DNA of 64,000 nucleotides from Oscillospiraceae bacterium. Lineage in GTDB: Bacteria; Bacillota; Clostridia; Oscillospirales; Oscillospiraceae. Under the pieces are notes generated by a model. It saw only the letters and a program-made list of their open reading frames with translations. It did no database searches and was not told where the DNA came from. This document shows positions 1-8,266 of the stretch, in pieces. How positions within the stretch are numbered: position 1 is the stretch's first letter; every line of letters begins with the position of its first letter. The stretch is from the NCBI GenBank assembly GCA_902798545.1, contig CADBWQ010000010.1:103329-167328 (forward strand), read 5' to 3'. A program made the position numbers and the translations under genes.

Positions 1-50
1 AAAAGCATTTGCCGAATGGAAGGCGCAAAAAGAAAGGGAGGAGAAATCCA

Positions 51-497
51 ATGAGCAAAAATAAAAATCAAAGAAAGTGCTTGCAAGTTCCCAAATGTTA
101 TGTTAATTTGGCATTGGATAAAATGCGATACCAAAGGAGATGCAGGCAATTGAAAATTCTCGGAGAACGCTTGAAGCAGTTGCGGGAGGAAAACGGATTC
201 TCACAAAACAAGTTGGCCAAGCTGATCGGCGTGCCGCAGTCCAGCGTCAATCGCTATGAAACCGGCTTTACCAATCCCACTCCGGAAACCTTGCTGTGGT
301 ATGCGGATTACTTCGATGTGTCCATGGACTTCATCTTTGGACGCACGGATAAGCCACAGGGGAAGAATTACAAATACAAGCCGAAGCTTGACCCGGAGAT
401 GGCGCGTTTCGTGGAGATGTGCTTTGAACCCGGAACAAAGATGAACAAAGAACTGCGGCTGCAGGTGGTGAAAATGATTTCGGAGGAAAAGAAATGA
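51..497 (+). CDS. XRE-family helix-turn-helix regulator
   Basis: A 148-residue DNA-binding protein. After a basic 35-residue lead it has a Cro/C1-type HTH around residues 40-95 (LKQLREENGFSQNKLAKLIG, then VPQSSVNRYETG), followed by a short tail. The ATG at 51 is chosen because GGGAGGAG lies just upstream; the reading frame is also open further 5'. Its stop overlaps the start of the recombinase by four bases (ATGA), so the two are translationally coupled. XRE proteins next to large serine recombinases usually control integration or excision of a mobile element; that role is inferred from context only. Confidence 0.85.
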   Translation: MSKNKNQRKCLQVPKCYVNLALDKMRYQRRCRQLKILGERLKQLREENGFSQNKLAKLIGVPQSSVNRYETGFTNPTPETLLWYADYFDVSMDFIFGRTDKPQGKNYKYKPKLDPEMARFVEMCFEPGTKMNKELRLQVVKMISEEKK

Positions 498-1981
498 AGG
501 CTGTGATCTATGCCCGCTATTCCTCCGATAACCAGCGGGAAGAGAGCATAGAGGGACAGATCCGCGAGTGTACGGCCTTCGCCGAAAAGAACGACATCAC
601 GATCCTGAAACACTACATTGACCGGGCTTTCTCGGCAAAAACCGATAACCGCCCGGAATTTCAGAACATGATCAAGGACAGTGCCCAGGGCTTGTTCGAT
701 ATTGTCCTCGTCTGGAAACTGGATCGTTTTTCTCGCAACCGCTATGACAGCGCTCGTTACAAGACCATTCTTAAGAAGAACAATGTCAAGGTGGTCTCTG
801 CCACAGAGAAAATTTCGGAAGGCTCTGAAGGCATCTTGATGGAGTCCATTCTGGAAGGGTTCGCCGAGTATTACTCGGCGGACCTCTCCGAGAAGATCGT
901 GCATGGCATGACGGAGAATGCCCTTAAATGCAAATTCAACGGCGGAGGACATACCATCGGCTATGTCATTGATGAAGAACAGTTCTTTCAGATCGACCCG
1001 CTCACCGCACCGCTCGTGCTGGAAGCTTTCAAAAGATATGACAACGGAGCAACAATGAAAGAAATCCGTGACTGGATGAATGAACAAGGCTTCCTGAATA
1101 GTCGAGGAAAACCCATTGCATATAGCGGAGTAGAGCATATCCTGTCCAATCGCCGCTATCTTGGAGAGTACCGATACCGGGATATTCTTGTCCCGGATGG
1201 CATCCCCCAGATCGTACCTCAGGACTTGTTTGATCGGGTACAGGCCAGAATGGCGAAGAACAAAAAGTCCCCCGCCCGATATAAGGCAGCGGATGAGTAC
1301 ATACTCTCCGGCAAGCTCTTTTGCGGATACTGCGGTGAGCCGATGGTCGGCGAGAGCGGCACAGGCCGCAACGGCGTGCATCACTACTACAAGTGCTCGT
1401 CGATCAAGCGCAAGCTGAAAGACTGTTCCAAGAAGACAATGAAGAAGGAATGGCTGGAAGACACCGTCATTCAGGCGATCAAAGAGTTCTTGGATGAGCC
1501 GGGTACTGTGGATGCAGTCATCGAGCTTGTGATGGATTTGCAGGGGCGCGACAGCCTCAGCCTGCCAGCTTTTGAGAAGCAGCTCAGTGAAACGAACGCC
1601 GCCATTGATAATCTGTTGAACGCCATCCAACAGGGAATCCTGACAAAATCCACAAAGGAGCGACTGGAGCAGTTGGAAGCCTCGCGGGACGAGCTGGAAC
1701 AGAAGATTGCCTTGGAGAAGATGGCCAAGCCCAGGATGTCCGAGGACTTCATTCGCTTTTGGCTCAAGCGTTTCCAACACCTGGACACGACCAAGCTGGA
1801 GCACAGAAAGATGCTGATCGGCACCTTCGTCAACGCGATCTACCTCTACGATGACAAAGCCGTCATCGCACTCAACTACAAGGACGGGACTAAAACTGTA
1901 AATTTTAACGACATGGAGTGCGCGCTCTCTCAGCGCGCCTCCATCCCCGGTTCGGATTTGGAAATCTTATCTCCACCATGA
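494..1981 (+). CDS. Large serine recombinase (site-specific integrase/excisionase)
   Basis: A 495-residue recombinase. The N-terminal resolvase domain (about 1-145) starts VIYARYSSDNQREES, with the catalytic serine in the YARYSS motif, and has LVWKLDRFSRNRYD as the conserved arginine region. A Recombinase domain follows (about 160-265), then a zinc ribbon with two CxxC pairs (CGYCGE and CSS...DC, about 275-320) and a coiled coil (about 355-420). This is the architecture of large serine integrases of Bacillota ICEs and phages, a little shorter than many. It acts in the cytoplasm on short att sites. Lying at the end of a two-gene operon and directly followed by chromosomal-looking genes, it probably marks one edge of an element extending left of the window. 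Confidence 0.92.
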   Translation: MKAVIYARYSSDNQREESIEGQIRECTAFAEKNDITILKHYIDRAFSAKTDNRPEFQNMIKDSAQGLFDIVLVWKLDRFSRNRYDSARYKTILKKNNVKVVSATEKISEGSEGILMESILEGFAEYYSADLSEKIVHGMTENALKCKFNGGGHTIGYVIDEEQFFQIDPLTAPLVLEAFKRYDNGATMKEIRDWMNEQGFLNSRGKPIAYSGVEHILSNRRYLGEYRYRDILVPDGIPQIVPQDLFDRVQARMAKNKKSPARYKAADEYILSGKLFCGYCGEPMVGESGTGRNGVHHYYKCSSIKRKLKDCSKKTMKKEWLEDTVIQAIKEFLDEPGTVDAVIELVMDLQGRDSLSLPAFEKQLSETNAAIDNLLNAIQQGILTKSTKERLEQLEASRDELEQKIALEKMAKPRMSEDFIRFWLKRFQHLDTTKLEHRKMLIGTFVNAIYLYDDKAVIALNYKDGTKTVNFNDMECALSQRASIPGSDLEILSPP

Positions 1982-1983
1982 AA

Positions 1984-2016
1984 ACAGAGGTCTTATACAG
2001 ACCTCTGTCTTTTTTT
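1984..2016 (+). terminator. Rho-independent terminator after the recombinase
   Basis: A perfect 10-bp stem (ACAGAGGTCT paired with AGACCTCTGT, loop TATAC) is followed by eight T residues. It begins three bases after the recombinase stop. The T run overlaps the last codon of the convergent DUF2804 gene. Confidence 0.9.
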
Positions 2017-3088
2017 ACCACCTGTTTTCCACATATTCACAGAAGGCGTAGAAATCCCGGATGTGAAGAACCTGTCCGTCATCCAATGTCACTGTTCCGC
2101 TCCAAAGTCCGTGAACCTGATGGCTGTGCATCCGCATGACGGCAACGTTGAGGTCGCTGTGATGGTCATAGAAGGGCTGCATGGTGAGATTGAAACGGTT
2201 GTCTTCCGAGATAAATCGCCAGGGCTGCATGTACTTGTCCGGCTTCGGGAAGGTCTCTACATCCACGGCACCGATCTTATGTGCTTTGCCATCAAAGAAA
2301 ACGCAGGTCTCTGTGGCGTCGGACTCATCGCCGATCCCCCAGGTGATCTCAAAGCCAAAGAGGTGTTTCGCTCCAGCGTCGTCTTCAACCCAGCCGGAGC
2401 CATTACCCCAGTACCATACAAGGGAATAAGGCGTGCAGACGCGGCCCCAGTCGAGGATGCAGAAACTGTCGGGCTCCGTAAAATCCCAGCGCTTTGTGCC
2501 GGAGCGAATGAAACCGTCGCAGGGCATGCAGTTCTGCTTCGTTGTCATGAAGTAACGATCGGGGTGACCCTCGAAAGGAAGCACCGTGGTGATGTTCTCA
2601 AGACCGGGCTGGATATCCATGCTGATCTCGGCATGGATATCGCCGTGATCATAGTGCAGATAACGGCGCTCAGCGCCTGTCCAGGCTTCAAAGACGGCTT
2701 TGCCAATTCGATAGTTGACATAATTTGGAATATCGCCCCTGGCAGGAAGTGCATATTTGTCCTTCCCGCCGATGAAGGGGGCCATGTCGGAGACCAGCGT
2801 TTTCCCGGCCTTCAGGTCCACCAGAACAGCAGAGGCATAGCCGCCGAGAGAGATATTGGCAAAGCTGAGCTGTAACATGTAATGCCCGTCGGAAATCTGA
2901 TAGAAGTCCCACTCCTTCCGGCGCAATACATGTTTGACCCGATTGCGGTCATACTGGAAGACATTTTTCCTCGCCCAGCCTCTGACCAGAAGGGTGCCAT
3001 CCTCTGCCAGAAGAGGGGTTTCGTCCTTGTATTCGGTCTGACGACTCGGCGTGGCCCATTCCTGCCAGCCGCGATAGGTTTTCTCCAT
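2015..3088 (-). CDS. DUF2804 family protein
   Basis: A 357-residue soluble protein that I recognise as DUF2804, a family of unknown function. Visible traits are a tryptophan- and aspartate-rich beta-type sequence with the motif WYWGNGSGWVEDD, a C-terminal LWSGTV segment and no signal peptide or membrane helix. The ATG at 3088 is preceded by AGGAGG at good spacing, so an upstream in-frame extension was not used. It is transcribed alone, divergent from the FUSC-HAD gene and convergent with the recombinase. No enzymatic residues can be assigned. Confidence 0.8.
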   Translation of the reverse strand: MEKTYRGWQEWATPSRQTEYKDETPLLAEDGTLLVRGWARKNVFQYDRNRVKHVLRRKEWDFYQISDGHYMLQLSFANISLGGYASAVLVDLKAGKTLVSDMAPFIGGKDKYALPARGDIPNYVNYRIGKAVFEAWTGAERRYLHYDHGDIHAEISMDIQPGLENITTVLPFEGHPDRYFMTTKQNCMPCDGFIRSGTKRWDFTEPDSFCILDWGRVCTPYSLVWYWGNGSGWVEDDAGAKHLFGFEITWGIGDESDATETCVFFDGKAHKIGAVDVETFPKPDKYMQPWRFISEDNRFNLTMQPFYDHHSDLNVAVMRMHSHQVHGLWSGTVTLDDGQVLHIRDFYAFCEYVENRW

Positions 3089-3119
3089 CTCGGGTACCTC
3101 CTGCGTCCATGATAACTGT

Positions 3120-3148
3120 ATCTTATCATAAATCTCCGGACAGAACAA
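3120..3148 (-). promoter_or_regulatory. Candidate sigma-A promoter for the DUF2804 gene
   Basis: On the minus strand, TTGTTC and TAAGAT are separated by 17 bases, ending about 30 bases upstream of the start codon. The -35 is a weak match. Confidence 0.45.
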
Positions 3149-3158
3149 CCGGCCTCCA

Positions 3159-3187
3159 TTGAAAAGCGAAGGACAATCTGTTAAAAT
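3159..3187 (+). promoter_or_regulatory. Candidate sigma-A promoter for the FUSC-HAD gene
   Basis: TTGAAA and TAAAAT are separated by 17 bases, about 100 bases upstream of the start codon at 3286. It diverges from the DUF2804 promoter. Confidence 0.55.
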
Positions 3188-3285
3188 GTGTCCATTCACC
3201 CGGGATGCGCAGCGCGGTATTGCGGTGTGCCAATAATCCCTCGTAGAATCTTACTTTGTGTCAAGCTGGAGCCGCAGGAGAATTC

Positions 3286-4599
3286 ATGAATGACAATCTG
3301 ACTAAGAAGAGTACAATTCCATTGCCGGGACAGCGGATTTTCCGGTCGCTGATTGCAATCCTGCTGTGCTTTACAGTCTATGCACTGCGCGGACGGAGAG
3401 GTATGCCCTTTTATTCGGCGATTGCCTCGCTGCAGTGCATCCAGCAGTATACCCGCAGCATGCGGCCGGTAGCCCGACGGCGTGTAATCGGCACCTTCGT
3501 CGGCGCCGCCTGGGGTCTGCTGACCCTGCTGGTCGCAATGCGCATCCGTGAGAATAACGTCCCGGATGAAATGCTGCACTATTTCATCATCAGCCTGATT
3601 ACGGCAGTGGTGATCTATTCGACGGTTCTGCTGAACATCCGGGACATGGCCTACTTCTCGGCGGTTGTCTTTCTGAGCATCACGATCAACCACATTGGAG
3701 ATGCCAATCCCTACATCTTCGTATTCAACCGAACCATGGATACTATCATCGGCGTAGCTGTTGCGGAACTGGTGAATCGGGTTCATCTGCCGCGGATGAG
3801 AAATACTGACACGCTCTTTGTCTCCGGAATCCACAACACCATCTTCGGAATGGGAGAGAAGATTTCCGGTTACTCCAAGGTGGAACTGAACCGCCTGATT
3901 GAAGACGGCTGTCAGTTCACAGTGTCCACCATCCAGACTCCGGCGACAGTCCGGGAACTGCTGCCGGATGTGGACATCCGCCTGCCGGTTATTGCCGCAG
4001 ACGGAACTCTGCTTTTCGACATGAAGAAGCGCGAGATCCTAAAAGCGGTATACATTGAACCGGAGACTGTCCGGCAGCTCAGTGCTTTCCTTGACGAGAG
4101 AGAAGTGGAATACTTCGTGAATCAGACAGAGCACAACATGCTGATCGTACGGCACGGGGAGATGAGAAACGAGGCGATCCGTGCGATCTATGACCAGAAG
4201 CGATCCTCGATCCACCGCAACTTCGCGCCGCGGCGGGAAGAGATCAGTGAAAATATCCTCTATTTCCTCCTGGCGGATGAAGAGGAAAAGCTCCGCCGCG
4301 TAATGGAGGAGCTGAAAGGGCAGCCGTGGGCAGCAAATATCCGCGTGACCTATGACCGGTCCCAGTCTCATGACAACTGGCTGTGCATCAAGATCCTTCC
4401 GGCGAATTCCAGCCAGGAGCAGCTGCAGCAGTATCTGATGGACCAGATCGGACTCAAAAAGCGGGTCACCTTCGGCAACCAGCCCGGAAACTGCGACGTC
4501 TGTATCCAGTACACCGACAAAGACCGTATGGTGAAGGAACTGAAGCGGCGCTTTGAACCGGTGGATATCCGCGGATGGCGAAGTATCTTCCGCTTTTGA
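3286..4599 (+). CDS. FUSC/aromatic-acid-exporter-like membrane protein fused to an inactive HAD domain
   Basis: A 437-residue fusion protein. Residues about 12-155 form four or five hydrophobic helices of the aromatic acid exporter/FUSC type (SLIAILLCFTVYALRG, IGTFVGAAWGLLTLLV, then TMDTIIGVAVAELVNRVHLP). Residues about 175-437 follow the layout of a Cof-type HAD phosphatase, but the acidic motifs are gone: motif I reads VSGIHNT instead of DxDGT, and motif IV reads FGNQPGNCDVC instead of GDxxND. An active phosphatase is therefore unlikely, and a ligand-sensing or structural role is my inference. The ATG at 3286 has GCAGGAG upstream. The substrate is unknown. Confidence 0.75.
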   Translation: MNDNLTKKSTIPLPGQRIFRSLIAILLCFTVYALRGRRGMPFYSAIASLQCIQQYTRSMRPVARRRVIGTFVGAAWGLLTLLVAMRIRENNVPDEMLHYFIISLITAVVIYSTVLLNIRDMAYFSAVVFLSITINHIGDANPYIFVFNRTMDTIIGVAVAELVNRVHLPRMRNTDTLFVSGIHNTIFGMGEKISGYSKVELNRLIEDGCQFTVSTIQTPATVRELLPDVDIRLPVIAADGTLLFDMKKREILKAVYIEPETVRQLSAFLDEREVEYFVNQTEHNMLIVRHGEMRNEAIRAIYDQKRSSIHRNFAPRREEISENILYFLLADEEEKLRRVMEELKGQPWAANIRVTYDRSQSHDNWLCIKILPANSSQEQLQQYLMDQIGLKKRVTFGNQPGNCDVCIQYTDKDRMVKELKRRFEPVDIRGWRSIFRF

Positions 4600-4660
4600 C
4601 CCTGGACGCAGCGAGAAGGACCAGATGTGCCCGGACGGCCAGCGTGTCTGTGAGGAGGAC

Positions 4661-4689
4661 TTGCGGGATGGAAGGAACTGGAGTAGAAT
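4661..4689 (+). promoter_or_regulatory. Candidate sigma-A promoter for the aminotransferase
   Basis: TTGCGG and TAGAAT are separated by 17 bases, 65 bases upstream of the aminotransferase start. The surrounding 155-base gap holds no gene. Confidence 0.5.
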
Positions 4690-4754
4690 ACTGAAAAAAC
4701 AATTCGAGGATCAAGCACGATCAACGTGACATCCGCAGAGAAGGGGAATGTATC

Positions 4755-5948
4755 ATGTTTAACAGAAAAGCCTATGAAATGGGTGCCGCACCCAACCAGA
4801 TCCGGCAGATTTTTGAATATGGCCGGCAGCAGTCCAGGCTCCTGGGCGAGGATAAGGTTTTTGACTTCAGCCTGGGAAATCCGTCAATTCCGGCACCTGA
4901 AAAAGTAAACCAGAGCATCAAAACCCTTCTGGACACGGAGAGCAGCATCCGAATCCACGGCTATACCAGCGGCGTAGGCGGAGACCTGCTGCGCGAGGCG
5001 GTGGCGAAGAACCTCTCGGAGCGCTTCGGAGTGAACGCGGGGATGGAGAATGTCTTCATCACCTGCGGTGCAGCTCCCGCCCTGCAGGCCGTACTGGTGG
5101 CGCTGCGGACTGAGAAAAGCGAGATCATCGGCATTGCGCCGTACTTCATGGAATACAAAGCCTTTACCGAGGCAAACGGGAGCCGATTTGTCCTTGTGCC
5201 CGCGGATATGGAAAAGTTTCAGGTGAACATCCCGGCTCTCGCCGAGGCGGTGAGTGAGAATACGCAGGCGGTGATTCTGAACTCGCCGAACAATCCGAGC
5301 GGAGCCGTTCTCACGGAGGAGACGCTCCGGGCGGTGGCAAAGCTGCTGGAGGAACGGTCAGCGCAGTACGGGCATCCCATCTACATCATCGCGGACGAGC
5401 CGTACCGGGAACTGGTTTACGACGGGGCAAAAGTGACTTTTATCCCGACAATCTACAGAAACACGATCGTATGCTATTCCTGGTCCAAGTCCCTGAGCCT
5501 CCCCGGAGAGCGGATCGGGTATGTCTATGTGCCCGAGGAGGCGACAGATTCGAAAGAGCTGTTCTTCGCGGTTGCCGGAGCTGCCAGAGCCAGCGGGCAC
5601 ATTTGTGCACCATCCCTGATCCAGCGCGCGGTGGCTGAGAGTATCGACTGCATGCCGGATCTGGAGGCCTACGATGTCAACCGGAAGCTGCTGTACGGCA
5701 GCCTCACGGAGATGGGGTATGACTGCGTGAAGCCGGACGGCGCATTTTACCTCTTTGTGAAAACGCCGGGAGGGGACAACAGCGTCTTCTGTGAAAAAGC
5801 GAAGAAAAAGAACCTGCTTGTGGTGCCTTCGGAACCCTTCGGTGTGGAGGGCTACTTCCGGCTGGGGTATTGCGTCTCAAAAGAAATGATCGAGAGAGCG
5901 CTGCCCACGTTTCGGGAAGTACTGGAAGAGATGCAAAACAGCAGGTGA
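4755..5948 (+). CDS. Class I/II pyridoxal-phosphate aminotransferase
   Basis: A 397-residue cytosolic fold-type I aminotransferase of normal length. The motifs are NSPNNPSG (PLP/substrate loop, about 176-183), IIADEPYRELVYDG (Asp that pairs with the PLP ring nitrogen) and SWSKSLSLPGERIGY, where the Lys forms the Schiff base (about 246). It starts at an ATG preceded by GAGAAGGGG and is a single-gene unit ended by a strong hairpin. The closest general class is aspartate/aromatic-type aminotransferases. The amino donor cannot be read from sequence, so no symbol is given. Confidence 0.88.
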   Translation: MFNRKAYEMGAAPNQIRQIFEYGRQQSRLLGEDKVFDFSLGNPSIPAPEKVNQSIKTLLDTESSIRIHGYTSGVGGDLLREAVAKNLSERFGVNAGMENVFITCGAAPALQAVLVALRTEKSEIIGIAPYFMEYKAFTEANGSRFVLVPADMEKFQVNIPALAEAVSENTQAVILNSPNNPSGAVLTEETLRAVAKLLEERSAQYGHPIYIIADEPYRELVYDGAKVTFIPTIYRNTIVCYSWSKSLSLPGERIGYVYVPEEATDSKELFFAVAGAARASGHICAPSLIQRAVAESIDCMPDLEAYDVNRKLLYGSLTEMGYDCVKPDGAFYLFVKTPGGDNSVFCEKAKKKNLLVVPSEPFGVEGYFRLGYCVSKEMIERALPTFREVLEEMQNSR

Positions 5949-6002
5949 GTTTCGACGGACGCGGATCTTAGCGGGAAAGATATCAACATAGCATCAGAAT
6001 AA

Positions 6003-6050
6003 AAAAGCGCTCATCTCTGCCGCATGGAAACGGCAGGGATGAGTGCTTTT
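6003..6050. terminator. Bidirectional terminator between aminotransferase and MATE gene
   Basis: A near-perfect stem of about 20 bp flanked by A runs on the left and T runs on the right (AAAAGCGCTCATC... / ...GATGAGTGCTTTT) serves both convergent genes. Confidence 0.85.
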
Positions 6051-6078
6051 CGCAGTTTGGGAAATCTGAGGGGGCGGA

Positions 6079-7443
6079 TTACTTATCCAGAATTCTTCTG
6101 GTCCGCTCCCTCCAGTTCGACCGGAGAAAGTAGATCAGGATCATGATACTTGTCAGCGTCCAGGAGGTTACATAGGTCAGGCACAGGACGGGCAACGTGT
6201 GGAACCATTGGAAAACCGTGAAGACCCAGACAATGCGGAACAGACAGACGCCAAGTCCGATAATGATGACGGGCCGTACCGCATCACCGGAGCCGCGAAG
6301 TACTGCAGAAAGAACCTCGATGAGTGTCCAGGTGAAATAGAACGGGACAAACCAGAGCATCATCTCCCAGGTGGTGGAGATGACGGCGGGATCTTTCGTC
6401 AGAATATGCAGGATCGGTTTTCCGATGAGAAGAATCAGACCACTGAGACCGATGGTGATGCTGAAGGCGAGAATGAGTCCCTGACGGACACAGAGCTGAA
6501 CTCGATCCTGCCGCCTGGCACCGAGATTCTGCCCGACGAAGCTGGTAATGGCGGCACCGAGGGCGTGGCTCACGGCCCAGAAGATTCCGTCGACTTTTGA
6601 GGTCATTGCCCAGGAGGCGACGGCGACCGTCCCGAGAGAGTTGACACCAATCTGAATAATCATGTTTGAAGCCCCGTACATGGTGTTCTGGAGGCCGGAG
6701 GGAATTCCGAGACGGAACATGTTGCTCAGATAGACGCCCTTCAGCTTCAGCTCATGCAGGCTGAGACGGTATGGTTTCTCCGTCCTTATAAGGAGCCGGG
6801 TCAGGAGCAGCATGTTGATGACCTGCGCAATGACGGTGGCAATCGCCACACCGGCAACGCCCCAGTGAAAAAGCACCACAAACACCACATCGAGAATGAT
6901 GTTGGAGATACAGCCGACAACCATGAAAAGGAAAGGACTGAACGAATCCCCGACTGAGCGAAGCATATTCGACTCCATGTTCAGCACCAAAATGAAGGGG
7001 ACGCCGAGAAAATAGATACGCAGGTACAGAACCGAAGCGGACATGGTATCTTCCGGGGTCTGCAATATGCGGAGCATTCCGGGCGCTGTTATCAGGCCGA
7101 ACACGGTCATAAACATGCCCACAAGCGCAAAGACCGTTATCGCGTTGCCAGCGGCAATGCGGACATCTTCTGCCCGTCCGGCTCCATAGATCTGGGCAAT
7201 GACGACCGAAGCGCCGGCTGTTACAGCGACGAAGAACCCAATTAACACGTTGATAACCTGGGCGGAACTGCCGCCGACGGCGGCGAGAGCAACCGTACCG
7301 ACAAAACGCCCGACAATCAGCCCGTCGACGGCATTATAAAGCTGCTGAATACAGGTACCTGCGGCGATTGGAAGAAAGAACAGCAAAAGCCGCTTCCAGA
7401 CTGTTCCGGTAGTGAGATCATTGTTTGAAATCTTGATTTTCAT
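6079..7443 (-). CDS. MATE-family multidrug/metabolite efflux transporter
   Basis: A 454-residue integral membrane protein with about 12 hydrophobic segments in two homologous halves, which is the standard MATE size. It begins with a short amphipathic lead and the typical LTTGTVWKRLLLFFLPIAAGTCIQQLYNAVDGLIVGRFVG, and has the second-half counterpart LGIPSGLQNTMYGASNMIIQIGVN. It exports cationic or other metabolites by Na+ or H+ antiport; the substrate is unknown. Its start overlaps the stop of the upstream kinase-like gene by four bases, so the two are co-translated. Confidence 0.9.
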   Translation of the reverse strand: MKIKISNNDLTTGTVWKRLLLFFLPIAAGTCIQQLYNAVDGLIVGRFVGTVALAAVGGSSAQVINVLIGFFVAVTAGASVVIAQIYGAGRAEDVRIAAGNAITVFALVGMFMTVFGLITAPGMLRILQTPEDTMSASVLYLRIYFLGVPFILVLNMESNMLRSVGDSFSPFLFMVVGCISNIILDVVFVVLFHWGVAGVAIATVIAQVINMLLLTRLLIRTEKPYRLSLHELKLKGVYLSNMFRLGIPSGLQNTMYGASNMIIQIGVNSLGTVAVASWAMTSKVDGIFWAVSHALGAAITSFVGQNLGARRQDRVQLCVRQGLILAFSITIGLSGLILLIGKPILHILTKDPAVISTTWEMMLWFVPFYFTWTLIEVLSAVLRGSGDAVRPVIIIGLGVCLFRIVWVFTVFQWFHTLPVLCLTYVTSWTLTSIMILIYFLRSNWRERTRRILDK

Positions 7444-8087
7444 TCTTCTTCAGCTGCGGCCTCCTGTTCTTCAAACCATCGCATTGCAAACTCCGCCACA
7501 ACCGGTGCCAGATGTTTGATGTTCCAGCGGGCGGCATTCACGGTGAGATCGAAGGTGCTGGCATCGCCGTGCCGCTTCCCGGTCAGAACCTCGCGAATCC
7601 GGGTGCGGCTTTTGTCGATGCTGCGGATATTTCGAAGGACTTCCTTCTCCGTGAGACGGTTGGTACGGGGCTGCTTCCTCTCATGAGCCATGCAGCGTTC
7701 CAGACGGGCGTCCAGATCTGCACAGATACAGACGCGGAACGGGCGATACTCCTCCAGAATGACATCCGCATCGCGCCCGACAATGATACAGTCGTTTCCC
7801 GCCTTTGCGATCTCCTGAATGATCTCCCGCTGGCGCACAAGAAGCTGAGTACGCAGACCATGGTCAAAGCCCACATGGGCGAAGCTGTTCTTATAGGTAA
7901 GCTGGACATTGTGCCAGCCATGATGACTCAGCACTTCACGGACGTGATCGGTGTCCATGCCCTGGTCCTCTGCGAGGGCCTCGATGATTTCCTTATCGTA
8001 ATAGTCCCAGCCCAGGAGGTCGGAGAGACGTTTGCCCAGTTCCCGGCCACCGCTGCCGAACTGCCTGCTGATGGTGATGATATGCAT
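7440..8087 (-). CDS. Cytidylate kinase-like family protein
   Basis: A 215-residue P-loop protein of the cytidylate-kinase-like family found widely in Bacillota. The N-terminus MHIITISRQFGSGGRELG carries a relaxed P-loop, and later come IIVGRDADVIL and R-rich LID-like sequence ending in KSRTRIREVL. I chose the ATG at 8087 (GCAGG seven bases upstream, family-typical N-terminus); an alternative ATG lies at 8105. True CMP kinase activity is not assured. Being coupled to a MATE exporter suggests a nucleotide- or metabolite-linked accessory role (inference). Confidence 0.8.
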   Translation of the reverse strand: MHIITISRQFGSGGRELGKRLSDLLGWDYYDKEIIEALAEDQGMDTDHVREVLSHHGWHNVQLTYKNSFAHVGFDHGLRTQLLVRQREIIQEIAKAGNDCIIVGRDADVILEEYRPFRVCICADLDARLERCMAHERKQPRTNRLTEKEVLRNIRSIDKSRTRIREVLTGKRHGDASTFDLTVNAARWNIKHLAPVVAEFAMRWFEEQEAAAEEE

Positions 8088-8194
8088 AGGATCGCCTGCT
8101 TTCATTCTCTCGAAATTATCTTACGCTCTTTCTCAAAAGATTGGTACAACATATCACCGACAAACGGGTTTGTCAATCGGTTCTGAAGGAAAAA

Positions 8195-8224
8195 AGCGGG
8201 CTGCAGATTTTTCTGCCGCCCGCT
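8195..8224 (-). terminator. Terminator after the c-di-GMP gene
   Basis: Read on the minus strand, AGCGGGC pairs with GCCCGCT around an inner GCAGA/TCTGC stem. A run of six T residues follows, downstream of the stop at 8267. Confidence 0.75.
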
Positions 8225-8266
8225 GGGAAACCCATGGTATTCAAGACTGTTTCCCGGATGATTCAA

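Noticed and set aside
368-1804. A 478-codon minus-strand frame opposite the serine recombinase
   Set aside because: Antisense shadow; the plus-strand gene has full domain support.
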